This document shows, in pieces, positions 7,158-15,477 of a DNA stretch of 64,000 nucleotides. The translations under genes and the position numbers were made by a program. Location of the stretch: assembly GCF_014137975.1 (NCBI RefSeq), contig NZ_JACGWZ010000001.1, positions 992,001 to 1,056,000 on the forward strand, written 5' to 3'. Each line of letters begins with the position of its first letter. Positions within the stretch are counted from its first letter, which is position 1. The notes under the pieces were generated by a model. It was not told the origin of the DNA. It ran no database searches and was given only the letters and a program-made list of their open reading frames with translations. Source of the stretch: Halosaccharopolyspora lacisalsi (GTDB lineage Bacteria; Actinomycetota; Actinomycetes; Mycobacteriales; Pseudonocardiaceae).

Positions 7158-7985
7158 CTACCCGTAGACGCCCTCGATGGCGCGGGAAGCCACGATGGTC
7201 ACGACCTTGAAGGCCTTCATGGCCTCGGTCATTGTGGCGGCCTCGAAGCTCACCCCGCGCGATCCCACCCGCTCGACCGTGGGGATCACGGCGGCGGCCG
7301 CCGCCAGGTTCGCGGCGGCGAACTCGATCTCGACGCGATGTGACGTGGCGCGGCCGCCGGATCGGCCCGCCACGGCCACGCCCCGGGCGGCTCCGGCACG
7401 GATGTCGGCGGCCGTGTGCGTGGGTGACTGACACAGGGCCGCGTGCCTGCTCACGCACTCCTTCACGGCCACGGTTTCGGCGGCGGGCGCGTAGTCGGCG
7501 GCGTCCAGACAGGTCAGGTCGTCACCGGTGACCAGCAGGACCGGGACCCCGTGCTCGGCGGCCAGCGCGGCGTTGAGACGTCCTTCACCGGCGTGGACCC
7601 CGTCCAGCCACACCCCGATCACGGACCCCTCCATGTAGGTGTGCGACAGGACGCCCTCGGCCCCGGCTCCCGTGTGGTAGCCGAGGAAGACCACGCCGTC
7701 GACGTCCTCGTCGATGCCCTGCATCATCGACAGCGGCTTCTGCCGCCCGGTCAGCATTCGCGCCCGGGGGTCGAGGTCCTCCAGCAGCAGGTTGCGCTGC
7801 GTCGCGTGCGCCTCGTTGATCACCACGTCGGTGGCCCCCGCGTCGTGGAGCCCCTCGACGCAGGCGTTGACGTCGCCGGTGAACAGCCGCCGGAACCGCT
7901 GCCACGGCTCGGTCCCCGCGATCACGTCATCGGTCGAGGTCACGCCGGTGACGCCTTCCATGTCCGCTGAGATCAGAATGCGCAC
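7158..7985 (-). CDS. M55 family D-aminopeptidase (DppA-like)
   Basis: A 275-residue zinc metallopeptidase. The family's N-terminal metal motif is present as ISADMEGVTGV (residues about 4-14), followed by DVVINEAHATQRN, the FLGYHTGAGAEGVLSHTY metal-binding stretch and HAGEGRLNAALAAEHG. DppA of Bacillus releases N-terminal D-Ala from D-Ala dipeptides and is encoded with a dipeptide transporter; here the gene is divergent from a peptide ABC transporter, which supports a role in using cell-wall-derived D-amino-acid peptides. GTG 7985 is chosen since homologues begin at this strand; TAGTCT lies seven bases upstream, pointing to a leaderless message. A longer frame upstream is not family-like. Confidence 0.9.
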   Translation of the reverse strand: MRILISADMEGVTGVTSTDDVIAGTEPWQRFRRLFTGDVNACVEGLHDAGATDVVINEAHATQRNLLLEDLDPRARMLTGRQKPLSMMQGIDEDVDGVVFLGYHTGAGAEGVLSHTYMEGSVIGVWLDGVHAGEGRLNAALAAEHGVPVLLVTGDDLTCLDAADYAPAAETVAVKECVSRHAALCQSPTHTAADIRAGAARGVAVAGRSGGRATSHRVEIEFAAANLAAAAAVIPTVERVGSRGVSFEAATMTEAMKAFKVVTIVASRAIEGVYG

Positions 7986-8142
7986 GTCGGTCAGACTACG
8001 ACTTCCCGGGCGACGGCGCGGCGCCGGAACATAACGGTTCGATACCCGTACGGCGTGCGGGAACGGCGCATGCGGTGAACCATTGACGAGACCCGGTCCG
8101 CGGTGGTTCTTTCTTATCACCTGCCGCGAAGGAGTGGTCACA

Positions 8143-9957
8143 GTGGGTAGGAAAATCGTCGCTTTACTGGCCGCATCGCTGATGGTGGCGCTCGTGCCCG
8201 CCGTGGCCACGGCAACCGCCGCTCCGGCGGCGGCCCAGCAGGACGGGGATCAGGGCGCCACGCTGCGGGTCGGGCTCCAGCAGGAGTTCGACTCGCTGAA
8301 CCCCTTCCTCGGCTTCTCGCTGGCCTCCACGCAGGTGTTCAAGCTGATCTACCCCACGCTGACCACCTACGCCGCCGAGGACTTCGGGGTGGTCCCGGAC
8401 CTGGCCACGGAGTGGAAGCACTCGCGGGACGAACTCACCTGGACGTTCACGATCCGCCGCGGCGTGAAGTGGTCCGACGGCGAGCCCGTGACCGCCCACG
8501 ACGTCGCCTACACCTTCAACCGCATGATGACCGACCCCGCCGCGGCCACGGCCAACGGCAACTACGTCGACAACTTCGCCGCCGTCACCGCCCCCGACGA
8601 CCGCACGGTGGTGATCCGCACCGAGAAGCCGCAGGCCACGATGTTGTCGTTGGCCATACCGATCGTGCCGGAGCACGTGTGGTCGAAGATCGACGACGTG
8701 GCCGACTTCGCCAACCAGCGGATGCCGATCGTGGGCAGCGGACCGTTCGTCGCCACCGAGTACCGGCCGCAGCAGTCACTGACCCTGAAGACCGACGAGG
8801 ACTTCTGGCGCGGACCGGCGAAGATCGACGAGCTGCGGTTCGTCAACTTCGAGAACAGCGACGCGGCCGTGCAGGCACTGCGCAAGGGCGAGATCGACGT
8901 CGTCCGCAAGCTCACCCCCACCCAGTTCGACGCACTGGCCGGAGCGTCGAACATCGAGCGGGTCGAGGGGCAGGGGCGGCGGTTCTTCGAGGTCATCCTC
9001 AACCCCGGAGCAACCAACAGCGCGGGCACCCCGATCGGCACCGGGCACCCCGCGCTGCGGGACGTGCGGGTGCGCCGGGCCATCGACAGGGCCATCAACC
9101 GCGAGGTCCTCGTCGAGCGGGTGCTCGGCGGCTACGGCCAGCTCGGGGGCGGATACCTGCCGCCGATCTTCGCCGACTACCACTGGACACCGCCCCCGCG
9201 GCTGAAGCGGCCCTTCGACATCCCGGCGGCCAACCGCGCCCTGGACGCCGCGGGGTACCTGCGCGGTCCCGACGGGACCCGCCGCACCCCCGAGGGCGAG
9301 CCGTTGAACTTCGAGTTCGTGCTGCACGGCGACGAGCCCGTCGACGCCCGGGTCGGCGAGTACCTCAAGGGCTGGCTGTCCCGGCTGGGCATCAACGTCA
9401 CGCTACAGCCGGTCTCGGACAACCAGGTCAACGAGCGCACCACGGCCGGTGACTTCGACATGGTCATCAGCGGCTGGTCGGCCAACCCCGATCCGGACTA
9501 CGTGCTGCGGTTGCAGACCTGCTCGGCGCGGCCCACTCCCGGAGGTGGCGGACTTCCGGACAGCTTCCTGTGCGACCGGCGCTACGACGACCTCTACGCG
9601 CGCCAGCTCGCCGAGTTCGACCACGACAAGCGCGTCGAGCTGGTGAAGCAGGCCCAGCGGCGCTTCCACACCCAGGCCACCGGGCTGATCCTGTTCTACC
9701 CGAACTCGCTGGAGGCCTACCGGTCCGACCGCTTCGGCGACTTCACGACGCAGCCCGCCGACGACGGCGTGATCACCGGGCAGCAGAGCTACTGGGGCTA
9801 CTACCAGGCCGAACCGACCAGCAAGGCGATCGCCGGTACCGGCGGCACCGACTACGGCACAGTGGCCCTGGTGCTGGGCGTGGTGATCGTGCTGGGCGGC
9901 GGGGTGACGGGACTGGTCGCGCTGCGCAGGCGTGCCACCGCGGGGGACCGGGAGTGA
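8143..9957 (+). CDS. Peptide/nickel ABC transporter substrate-binding protein with C-terminal membrane anchor
   Basis: A 604-residue SBP_bac_5 family protein that would bind peptides outside the cell. It has a Sec signal peptide (KIVALLAASLMVALVPAVATA, cleavage near AAPAAAQQ) but no lipobox cysteine. The SBP core shows TLRVGLQQEFDSLNPFLG, LTWTFTIRRGVKWSDGEPVTAHDVAYTF and the usual repeats through residue 550. Near the end lies a hydrophobic segment (GTVALVLGVVIVLGGGVTGLVAL) followed by RRRATAGDRE, so the protein appears anchored by its C-terminus rather than by lipid. GTG 8143 follows GAAGGAG by eight bases. It starts a four-gene operon with permeases and a double ATPase. Confidence 0.9.
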   Translation: MGRKIVALLAASLMVALVPAVATATAAPAAAQQDGDQGATLRVGLQQEFDSLNPFLGFSLASTQVFKLIYPTLTTYAAEDFGVVPDLATEWKHSRDELTWTFTIRRGVKWSDGEPVTAHDVAYTFNRMMTDPAAATANGNYVDNFAAVTAPDDRTVVIRTEKPQATMLSLAIPIVPEHVWSKIDDVADFANQRMPIVGSGPFVATEYRPQQSLTLKTDEDFWRGPAKIDELRFVNFENSDAAVQALRKGEIDVVRKLTPTQFDALAGASNIERVEGQGRRFFEVILNPGATNSAGTPIGTGHPALRDVRVRRAIDRAINREVLVERVLGGYGQLGGGYLPPIFADYHWTPPPRLKRPFDIPAANRALDAAGYLRGPDGTRRTPEGEPLNFEFVLHGDEPVDARVGEYLKGWLSRLGINVTLQPVSDNQVNERTTAGDFDMVISGWSANPDPDYVLRLQTCSARPTPGGGGLPDSFLCDRRYDDLYARQLAEFDHDKRVELVKQAQRRFHTQATGLILFYPNSLEAYRSDRFGDFTTQPADDGVITGQQSYWGYYQAEPTSKAIAGTGGTDYGTVALVLGVVIVLGGGVTGLVALRRRATAGDRE

Positions 9958-9961
9958 CGCC

Positions 9962-10999
9962 ATGACACAGGTCTCGGAGGCGCCCGAGCGGGTTCGGCCA
10001 CGTGGCGAGCGTTCGCTGCGCTTGGCCCGCCTGGTGGGGGCCAAGATCGGCGGGGGACTGGTCAGCCTGTTCCTGGTGGCCGTGCTCGGGTTCCTGCTGT
10101 TCCGGGTGCTGCCGGGCGACCCCGCGCGGGCGATGACGCGCGGGGCCCCGGTCAGCGCCGAGCAGCTCGCCGCGCTGCGCCACAGGTTCGGCCTGGACCA
10201 GCCACTGTGGAAGCAGTTCCTGGACTTCCTGGTCAACCTGCTGCACGGTGACCTCGGCGTCTCCTACACCTACAGCAGGCCGGTCGCCGAGCTCATCGCC
10301 GAACGGTTCTGGCCGACCGTGCTGCTGACCGGCACCTCCACCGTGATCGCCGTGCTGCTGGGACTGTGGATGGGCACGCGGGCCGCGTGGCGCCACGGCG
10401 GCACGTTCGACCGGCTCTCGTCCTCGGTGGCCCTCTCCCTGTGGTCGGTGCCGACCTTCTGGCTCGGACTGATCCTGCTCATGGCCCTCGGCGTGGGCGT
10501 GGGGCCGTTGCCGGGGCTGTTCCCGGTCTCGGGAATGTCGGCACCGGACGTCCCCCCGGGACTGCTGCCGCGAGTGCTCGACACGGCTCATCACCTGGTC
10601 CTGCCGTGCGTGACGATGGTGGCGGTCGTCTACGCCCAGTACCTCATGGTGATGCGCTCCTCGCTGCTGGAGGAGATGGGCGAGGACTACCTGACCACCG
10701 CCAGGGCCAAGGGCCTGCGCGAGGACCTGGTGCGGCGCAGGCACGCCGTGCCCAACGCGCTGCTGCCCACGGTGACGTTGATCTTCCTCCACCTCGGGCT
10801 GGTGGTCGCGGGTGCGATCACCGTGGAGACGGTGTTCTCCTGGCCGGGCCTGGGGCTGTTGACCTACGAGGCGCTGCGCGGGCCGGATCTGCCGCTGTTG
10901 CAGGGCACGTTCATCGTGCTGGCGGGGAGTGTGATCGTGATGAACATCCTGGCCGATCTGCTCTACCACGTGCTCGACCCCAGGGTGCGTGGCTCGTGA
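9962..10999 (+). CDS. Peptide ABC transporter permease, DppB type
   Basis: A 345-residue inner-membrane permease with six or so hydrophobic segments. It has the DppB/OppB N-terminus (GFLLFRVLPGDPARAMTRG, with the GDP motif) and the cytoplasmic coupling EAA loop near residues 225-260 (TTARAKGLREDLVRRRHAVPNALLP). It forms the heteromeric channel with the next gene. ATG 9962 lies four bases after the binding-protein stop; CGGGAG is a plausible ribosome binding site within the upstream gene. Its stop overlaps the next start (GTGA), showing tight translational coupling. Confidence 0.93.
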   Translation: MTQVSEAPERVRPRGERSLRLARLVGAKIGGGLVSLFLVAVLGFLLFRVLPGDPARAMTRGAPVSAEQLAALRHRFGLDQPLWKQFLDFLVNLLHGDLGVSYTYSRPVAELIAERFWPTVLLTGTSTVIAVLLGLWMGTRAAWRHGGTFDRLSSSVALSLWSVPTFWLGLILLMALGVGVGPLPGLFPVSGMSAPDVPPGLLPRVLDTAHHLVLPCVTMVAVVYAQYLMVMRSSLLEEMGEDYLTTARAKGLREDLVRRRHAVPNALLPTVTLIFLHLGLVVAGAITVETVFSWPGLGLLTYEALRGPDLPLLQGTFIVLAGSVIVMNILADLLYHVLDPRVRGS

Positions 11000-11901
11000 G
11001 CGCCCCGGCGACGCCGAGAGCCATCGCGTGGTCCCGCCGCGGGGCCACGTTGGCGGAGTCCTGGCGGGTCTACCGCCGCGACCGGGGCGGACTGGTCGGG
11101 CTCGCCCTGCTCGTGGTGATCGTCGCACTGGCCGTGCTCGCACCCGTGCTCACCGACGGTTCCGGGCTGAACGTGACCAGGGTCGATGCCGCGCCCCTGC
11201 AACCGCCGAGCGCGAGTCACTGGCTGGGCACCGACGAGTCCGGCCGCTCGGTGCTGCTGCTGACCTGGTGGGGCGCACGGATGTCGCTGGTGATCGGACT
11301 GGCCGCGGCGGCGCTGTCGGTCGTGATCGGCACGGTGGTCGGCGTGCTGGCGGCGCACTTCGGCGGCTGGACCTCGACGCTGCTGATGCGCTTCACCGAC
11401 TTCTTCCTCGTGCTGCCCGCGCTCGTGCTGGCGATCGCGTTGTCCACCGTGCTCACCCGCGGGCTGGGCACCATCGTGCTCGCCATCGGGGTCACGTCGT
11501 GGCCCCAGACCGCCCGCCTGGTCCGCGCGCAGACGCTGACCGTGGAAACCCGTCCCTACATCGAACGCGCCAAGGCTCTCGGCGGAGGCCACCGCCACGT
11601 CATCGGCAAGCACGTGTTGCCGGCCGTGCTGCCCCTGGTGTTCGCCACCACCACGCTGACCGTGGCCAGCGCCATCATCGCCGAGTCCACGCTGTCCTTT
11701 CTCGGGCTGGGCGATCCCAGCCGGGTCTCCTGGGGAGCGATGCTGAAGTCCGCGATGGACACCGGTGCGGTGACCGCGGGCGCCTGGTGGTACCTGCTGC
11801 CTCCGGGGCTGGGAATCGCGATCGTGGTGCTGAGCTTCACGCTGTGCGGGCGCGCGCTGGAGACCGTGTTCAATCCGAGACTCCGGGGGGTGGGCGCGTG
11901 A
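10996..11901 (+). CDS. Peptide ABC transporter permease, DppC type
   Basis: A 301-residue inner-membrane permease of the DppC/OppC class. It has a charged cytoplasmic N-terminus, a first transmembrane helix (GLVGLALLVVIVALAVLAPVL), the family's HWLGTDESGRSVLLLTWWGAR segment and an EAA loop (YIERAKALGGGHRHVIGKHVLP) around residues 180-205. It pairs with the DppB-type permease upstream. The GTG start overlaps the previous stop by four bases and its own stop overlaps the ATPase start by four bases. Substrate specificity depends on the binding protein; dipeptides or oligopeptides are likely. Confidence 0.93.
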   Translation: MSAPATPRAIAWSRRGATLAESWRVYRRDRGGLVGLALLVVIVALAVLAPVLTDGSGLNVTRVDAAPLQPPSASHWLGTDESGRSVLLLTWWGARMSLVIGLAAAALSVVIGTVVGVLAAHFGGWTSTLLMRFTDFFLVLPALVLAIALSTVLTRGLGTIVLAIGVTSWPQTARLVRAQTLTVETRPYIERAKALGGGHRHVIGKHVLPAVLPLVFATTTLTVASAIIAESTLSFLGLGDPSRVSWGAMLKSAMDTGAVTAGAWWYLLPPGLGIAIVVLSFTLCGRALETVFNPRLRGVGA

Positions 11902-13526
11902 GCCCGATCCTGCGACTTCGCGACACCTCGGTGTCCTACCTCCGCGACGGTGAGCTCGTTCCCGCCGTGCGGGGAGTGAACCTGAGCCTGGACGCGGGCG
12001 AGACCCTCGGACTGGCGGGTGAGTCCGGGTGCGGCAAGACCACCCTGGCCATGTCGGTGCTGCACCTGCTGCCGCGTTCGGCGCGGCTGGACGGTGAGGT
12101 CCTGCTCGACGGCCACGACGTACGCACGCTGTCGTGGGGCGAACTGCGGGCGGCGCGCTGGTCGAGTGCCTCGGTCGTGTTCCAGGGCGCCATGCACGCG
12201 CTGAACCCGGTGCGCAGCATCGGAGCCCAGATCGCCGAGCCGATGCGCCTGCACGAGGGGAAGCAGTCGGAGTCGCGGCTGCGCGAGCGGATCGCGGAGC
12301 TGTTGGAGCAGGTCGAGCTGCCGGTGCGGCGCGTGGACGCCCACCCGCACGAGCTCTCCGGCGGTCAGCGGCAGCGCGTCATGATCGCGATGGCGCTGGC
12401 CTGCGGTCCCCGGCTGCTCATCGCCGACGAACCCACCACCGCGCTGGACGTCGTGGTGCAGTCCCAGATCCTGGAGCTGCTGGGCAGGCTGGTTTCCGAA
12501 CGCGACATCGCACTGATGATGATCAGCCACGACCTGTCGGTGCTGTCGTCGAGCTGCTCGGAACTGGCGGTGATGTATCAGGGCGAGCTCGTCGAACAGG
12601 GCCCGACCGACCGGGTGATGGCCGATCCGGGACACGAGCACAGCCGGGCGTTGGCCGCGGCCTTTCCCACCGTCGGGGACTCCCGGTTCCGCTTCGCCCC
12701 GGCCGGCACGCGCCCGTCCGAGGAGGCGAGCTCGGCCGAACCGGGGTCGGCCCTGCTGGCCGCCCGTGGGGTGTCGGTGAACTTCGGTTCCGGGGACGGG
12801 ATTCACGCGGTCCGCGAGGTGAACCTGGAGGTGGCCGACAACGAGATCCTCGCCCTGGTCGGGCAGTCGGGGTCGGGCAAGACGACGCTGGCACGCACGC
12901 TGCTCGGACTGCAGCGGCCGAGCAGCGGCCGGGTGCTGTTCGACGGTGCCGAGCTGGCGACCTCCACCCGGGGGCTGCGCCGGTACCGCGGGCAGGTGCA
13001 ACTCGTGTTGCAGGACCCGACCGGTGCGCTCAACCCCCGCCACACGGTCTACGAGGCGGTGGCCGAGGGGCTGCGCATCCACGGCGCGACCAGCGACGAG
13101 CGCGACCGGGTCACCGAGGCGCTGGAAGCCGCCGAGCTGCGTCCCGCCGAGTCGTTCTTCGCGCGCTTCCCCCACGAGCTTTCCGGGGGGCAGCGTCAGC
13201 GCGTGGTCATCGCGGGCGCACTGGTGCTGCGGCCCAGCGTGCTCGTCGCCGACGAACCCGTGGCCTCGCTCGACGCCACGGTGCGCGGCGAGATCCTGGC
13301 CCTGCTGCTGCGGTTGCGCGTCGAGCGGGGGCTGTCGACGCTGGTGATCACCCATGATCTGGGGCTGGCCTGGACCATCGCCGACCGGGTGGCGGTGATG
13401 TATCAGGGTCACATCGTCGAGGAGGGCGAGGTCGAGCAGGTGCTGCTGAACCCCGCCCACGACTACACCCGCACCCTGCTCGCCGCCGTCCCGTCCCTGC
13501 GGGAGCAGCCCGCCACCGAGCGCTGA
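11898..13526 (+). CDS. Fused double ATP-binding protein of peptide ABC transporter (DppD-DppF type)
   Basis: A 542-residue protein with two complete ATPase domains, equal to DppD and DppF joined. Domain 1 has Walker A GESGCGKT at residues 41-48, signature LSGGQRQRV and Walker B LLIADEPTTALD. Domain 2 begins near residue 290, with Walker A GQSGSGKT near residue 321, signature LSGGQRQRV and VLVADEPVASLD. A glutamate/serine-rich linker (residues about 272-288) joins them. Unlike many peptide-transporter ATPases, neither half ends in an obvious cysteine-rich [4Fe-4S] tail. It is the last gene of the operon. Confidence 0.93.
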   Translation: MSPILRLRDTSVSYLRDGELVPAVRGVNLSLDAGETLGLAGESGCGKTTLAMSVLHLLPRSARLDGEVLLDGHDVRTLSWGELRAARWSSASVVFQGAMHALNPVRSIGAQIAEPMRLHEGKQSESRLRERIAELLEQVELPVRRVDAHPHELSGGQRQRVMIAMALACGPRLLIADEPTTALDVVVQSQILELLGRLVSERDIALMMISHDLSVLSSSCSELAVMYQGELVEQGPTDRVMADPGHEHSRALAAAFPTVGDSRFRFAPAGTRPSEEASSAEPGSALLAARGVSVNFGSGDGIHAVREVNLEVADNEILALVGQSGSGKTTLARTLLGLQRPSSGRVLFDGAELATSTRGLRRYRGQVQLVLQDPTGALNPRHTVYEAVAEGLRIHGATSDERDRVTEALEAAELRPAESFFARFPHELSGGQRQRVVIAGALVLRPSVLVADEPVASLDATVRGEILALLLRLRVERGLSTLVITHDLGLAWTIADRVAVMYQGHIVEEGEVEQVLLNPAHDYTRTLLAAVPSLREQPATER

Positions 13527-14011
13527 CCGACTGGTGCTTTCCCGTCGCGGTGTCCGGGTGGAGAAACGTTCATGTCAGATCGTGCGCTGAGCCGCGTCCG
13601 GAGTCCTCGGTGTTCCGGGCGCGCTTGCCCGCACGTGCTCGTGCTGTTCATCACCCGCTACCGCGACGTCGCCAGCACCGAGCTCCACGCCGGCGGCTCC
13701 GCGGTCCGCGACGCCGCCACCGGCCGGCTGTCGCCGTTCGTGCGGGCCCTACGTTCCTGCTCACGGAGCTGGCGGCGGCTTGCGCCCGCTGCGCGATCCG
13801 GACAGCCACGACGAGGAACAGACCCCGCTGCGCTCGTGCGAAGAAGAGCGACCGCGGCGAGATGATCCGTATCACGCTCCTTGCCGGTTTGCGCCGGTCT
13901 CGCATCCGGTAAACAGGACTCGGGCATGGTGCGCCCGCGAGCCGAGGCGGACTCGCCCGCTGTTCTGGCCGCACCGCCTGTGAGGCGCGCAGAAGAGGTG
14001 GGAGGGACGTA
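13527..14011. other. 485-base region without a recognisable gene
   Basis: Between the peptide transporter operon and the VanZ-like gene. Short open frames exist on both strands but none has a family-like sequence, good start signal or homologous feel. It may contain decayed coding sequence and the promoter of the VanZ-like gene. GTGGGAGGG just before 14012 is that gene's ribosome binding site. Confidence 0.5.
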
Positions 14012-14515
14012 GTGCTGGGTTCGATGGCCGGTGTTGTGCTCGGGCAGCGAAGCGTGCTGGTGATCTTCGCGGTGGGGGCCGTGCTGCTGGGATCGGCGGC
14101 GTGGTTGCTGGCCGTCCGGCGTGGCTGGGCCCGGGCGCCCGCGGTGCTCGCCGGGGTCAGCCTGGCGCTGGCCGTGGCGGTGACCCAGGGGCGCCAGCCC
14201 TTCCAGTTCGGCGGGCTGAACTTCTCCGCATGTTCGTTGACCTCGGGCGGAGCGGGGATCAGCGAAGCGGGCCTGAACTTCGCCATGTTGATGCCACTGG
14301 GATTGTTCGCCGCCGTGGCCACCGGTCGCATCGTGGGCCCCGCACTGGTCTGCGTGGCCGTCTCGGTGGTCTTCGAGGTGGCGCAGGGGATGTTCGACAC
14401 CGGTTTCTGCGTCGGGCAGGACGCACTGATCAACAGCGTCGGCGGAGCGTGTGCGGCGCTGGTCGGTGGGCTGGTGGCCCGGCATTGGTTCCGGAGGTCG
14501 AAGCACGCCACGTGA
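14012..14515 (+). CDS. VanZ family membrane protein
   Basis: A 167-residue membrane protein with about four hydrophobic segments (residues about 11-34, 38-58, 87-107, 142-160). Between helices 3 and 4 it carries the VanZ-type sequence VVFEVAQGMFDTGFCVGQDALINSVGGACAALVG, in which E, Q, D and N/GG positions are conserved. VanZ proteins raise teicoplanin resistance in vanA clusters, but most actinobacterial members stand alone with unknown role at the cell envelope. GTG 14012 follows GGGAGGG; ATG 14024 is an alternative. Neighbours give no further clue. Confidence 0.8.
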   Translation: MLGSMAGVVLGQRSVLVIFAVGAVLLGSAAWLLAVRRGWARAPAVLAGVSLALAVAVTQGRQPFQFGGLNFSACSLTSGGAGISEAGLNFAMLMPLGLFAAVATGRIVGPALVCVAVSVVFEVAQGMFDTGFCVGQDALINSVGGACAALVGGLVARHWFRRSKHAT

Positions 14516-14777
14516 GTCGGCGCGTTGCCGTCAACGGGGCCGCGCCGGATGCGGTTCTCCCCGTCCGGCGCGGCCCGCGCCTGGCCCGCTTCGTGGGACG
14601 AGCACGGTGCTGGGCGTTCGGGTGCCGGACGCGTCAGAACCAGTGCTTGCGGTTGGATCGTGCGGCGGGCCCAGCGCGCGGGCGAACACGTCGGCCGATC
14701 CGGTCGGTACCACCCGAGGGCAGGAAGGCGGCCCCGCTGGATCGGCCTGTGGACGTCCGAGCAACAGGGGGCGAGGG

Positions 14778-14834
14778 CTTCGAAGTTCCGCCACGACCCA
14801 GCCGGACGGGAACTGCGTCGAGGCCGACCGCTTC
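14778..14834 (+). pseudogene. Possible DUF397 fragment
   Basis: In one frame these bases encode LRSSATTQPDGNCVEADRF. That resembles the core of DUF397 proteins (RKSSYS...GNCVEVA) but has no proper start, and the expected VAVRDSKD continuation is missing. It sits in a 336-base gap between the VanZ-like gene and a convergent gene, which otherwise holds nothing recognisable. A second, better preserved DUF397 remnant occurs near 32.4 kb. Low confidence because the match is short. Confidence 0.3.
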
Positions 14835-14851
14835 ACCCGAGCGCCCCCCGC

Positions 14852-15475
14852 TCACAGGGCGTCGATGATGGCGGGGTGGCCCGGGCGGTCGACGCGGACG
14901 AGGTGGTCGGCCCTGCGCTCGGGGCCGACCTCGGCGGTGTAGCGGTCGAAGGCGGGCAGCCTCCACCACGACTCCTCCGGCGTCCGGCGCCGCAGCGACT
15001 CGCCCGGCAGCCACAGGTGGACCGTGAGGTCGAAGTCCAGTCCGGCGCCGAGCAGCAGTGGTCCGTCGACGAGGACGACCCCCTGCTCCGGCAGCCGTAA
15101 TCGCGGCAACCGGGGTGACCGGTCGGCCTCGGCGTCCCACAGGGCGGGCAGCACGTGCCCGTTGCCGCCCGCCGCGAGCGGGTCGAGGACCTCGCGGGCC
15201 AGGCCGCCGAAGTCGAACCAGTCCGAGTAGAAGGAGTCCGGGTCGTGGTGCCCGAACTCCAACCGCAACGAGGCCGGGCGCACGTAGTCGGCGGTGCGCA
15301 CCCGAACCGCCTCCCGCCCGCGCACCCGAAGCGGGTCGACCAGCGCGTCGGCCAGTTCGGCGGTACCGGCCTCCGGGGCACCGTCGACGGCCACGCGCAA
15401 CCGCGAGCGGTGCGCGGCGATGTGCTCGGCCAGTTCGGTCACGAGCAGTTCCGGGGTCACCGGGCGAACGCGCAC
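14852..15475 (-). CDS. Uridine kinase-like P-loop family protein with degenerate Walker A
   Basis: A 207-residue protein resembling actinobacterial uridine-kinase-like proteins: RVAVDGAPEAGTAELADALV at the usual P-loop position, then VRVRTADYVRPASLRLEFGHHDPDSFYSDWFDF, GVVLVDGPLLLG (Walker B region) and an RYTAEVGPERRADHLVR lid segment. The P-loop lysine is absent (GAPEAGTAE instead of GxxxxGKT), so ATP-dependent kinase activity is doubtful; it may be a diverged or non-catalytic member. GTG 15475 starts two bases after the LD-carboxypeptidase stop, so the two genes form one transcript on the minus strand. Confidence 0.75.
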   Translation of the reverse strand: MRVRPVTPELLVTELAEHIAAHRSRLRVAVDGAPEAGTAELADALVDPLRVRGREAVRVRTADYVRPASLRLEFGHHDPDSFYSDWFDFGGLAREVLDPLAAGGNGHVLPALWDAEADRSPRLPRLRLPEQGVVLVDGPLLLGAGLDFDLTVHLWLPGESLRRRTPEESWWRLPAFDRYTAEVGPERRADHLVRVDRPGHPAIIDAL

Positions 15476-15477
15476 GG

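Noticed and set aside
13651-14511. Two long minus-strand frames over the VanZ-like gene and the gap before it
   Set aside because: Low-complexity Ser/Ala/Arg-rich translation with no ribosome binding site; the plus-strand VanZ-like protein explains the region better.
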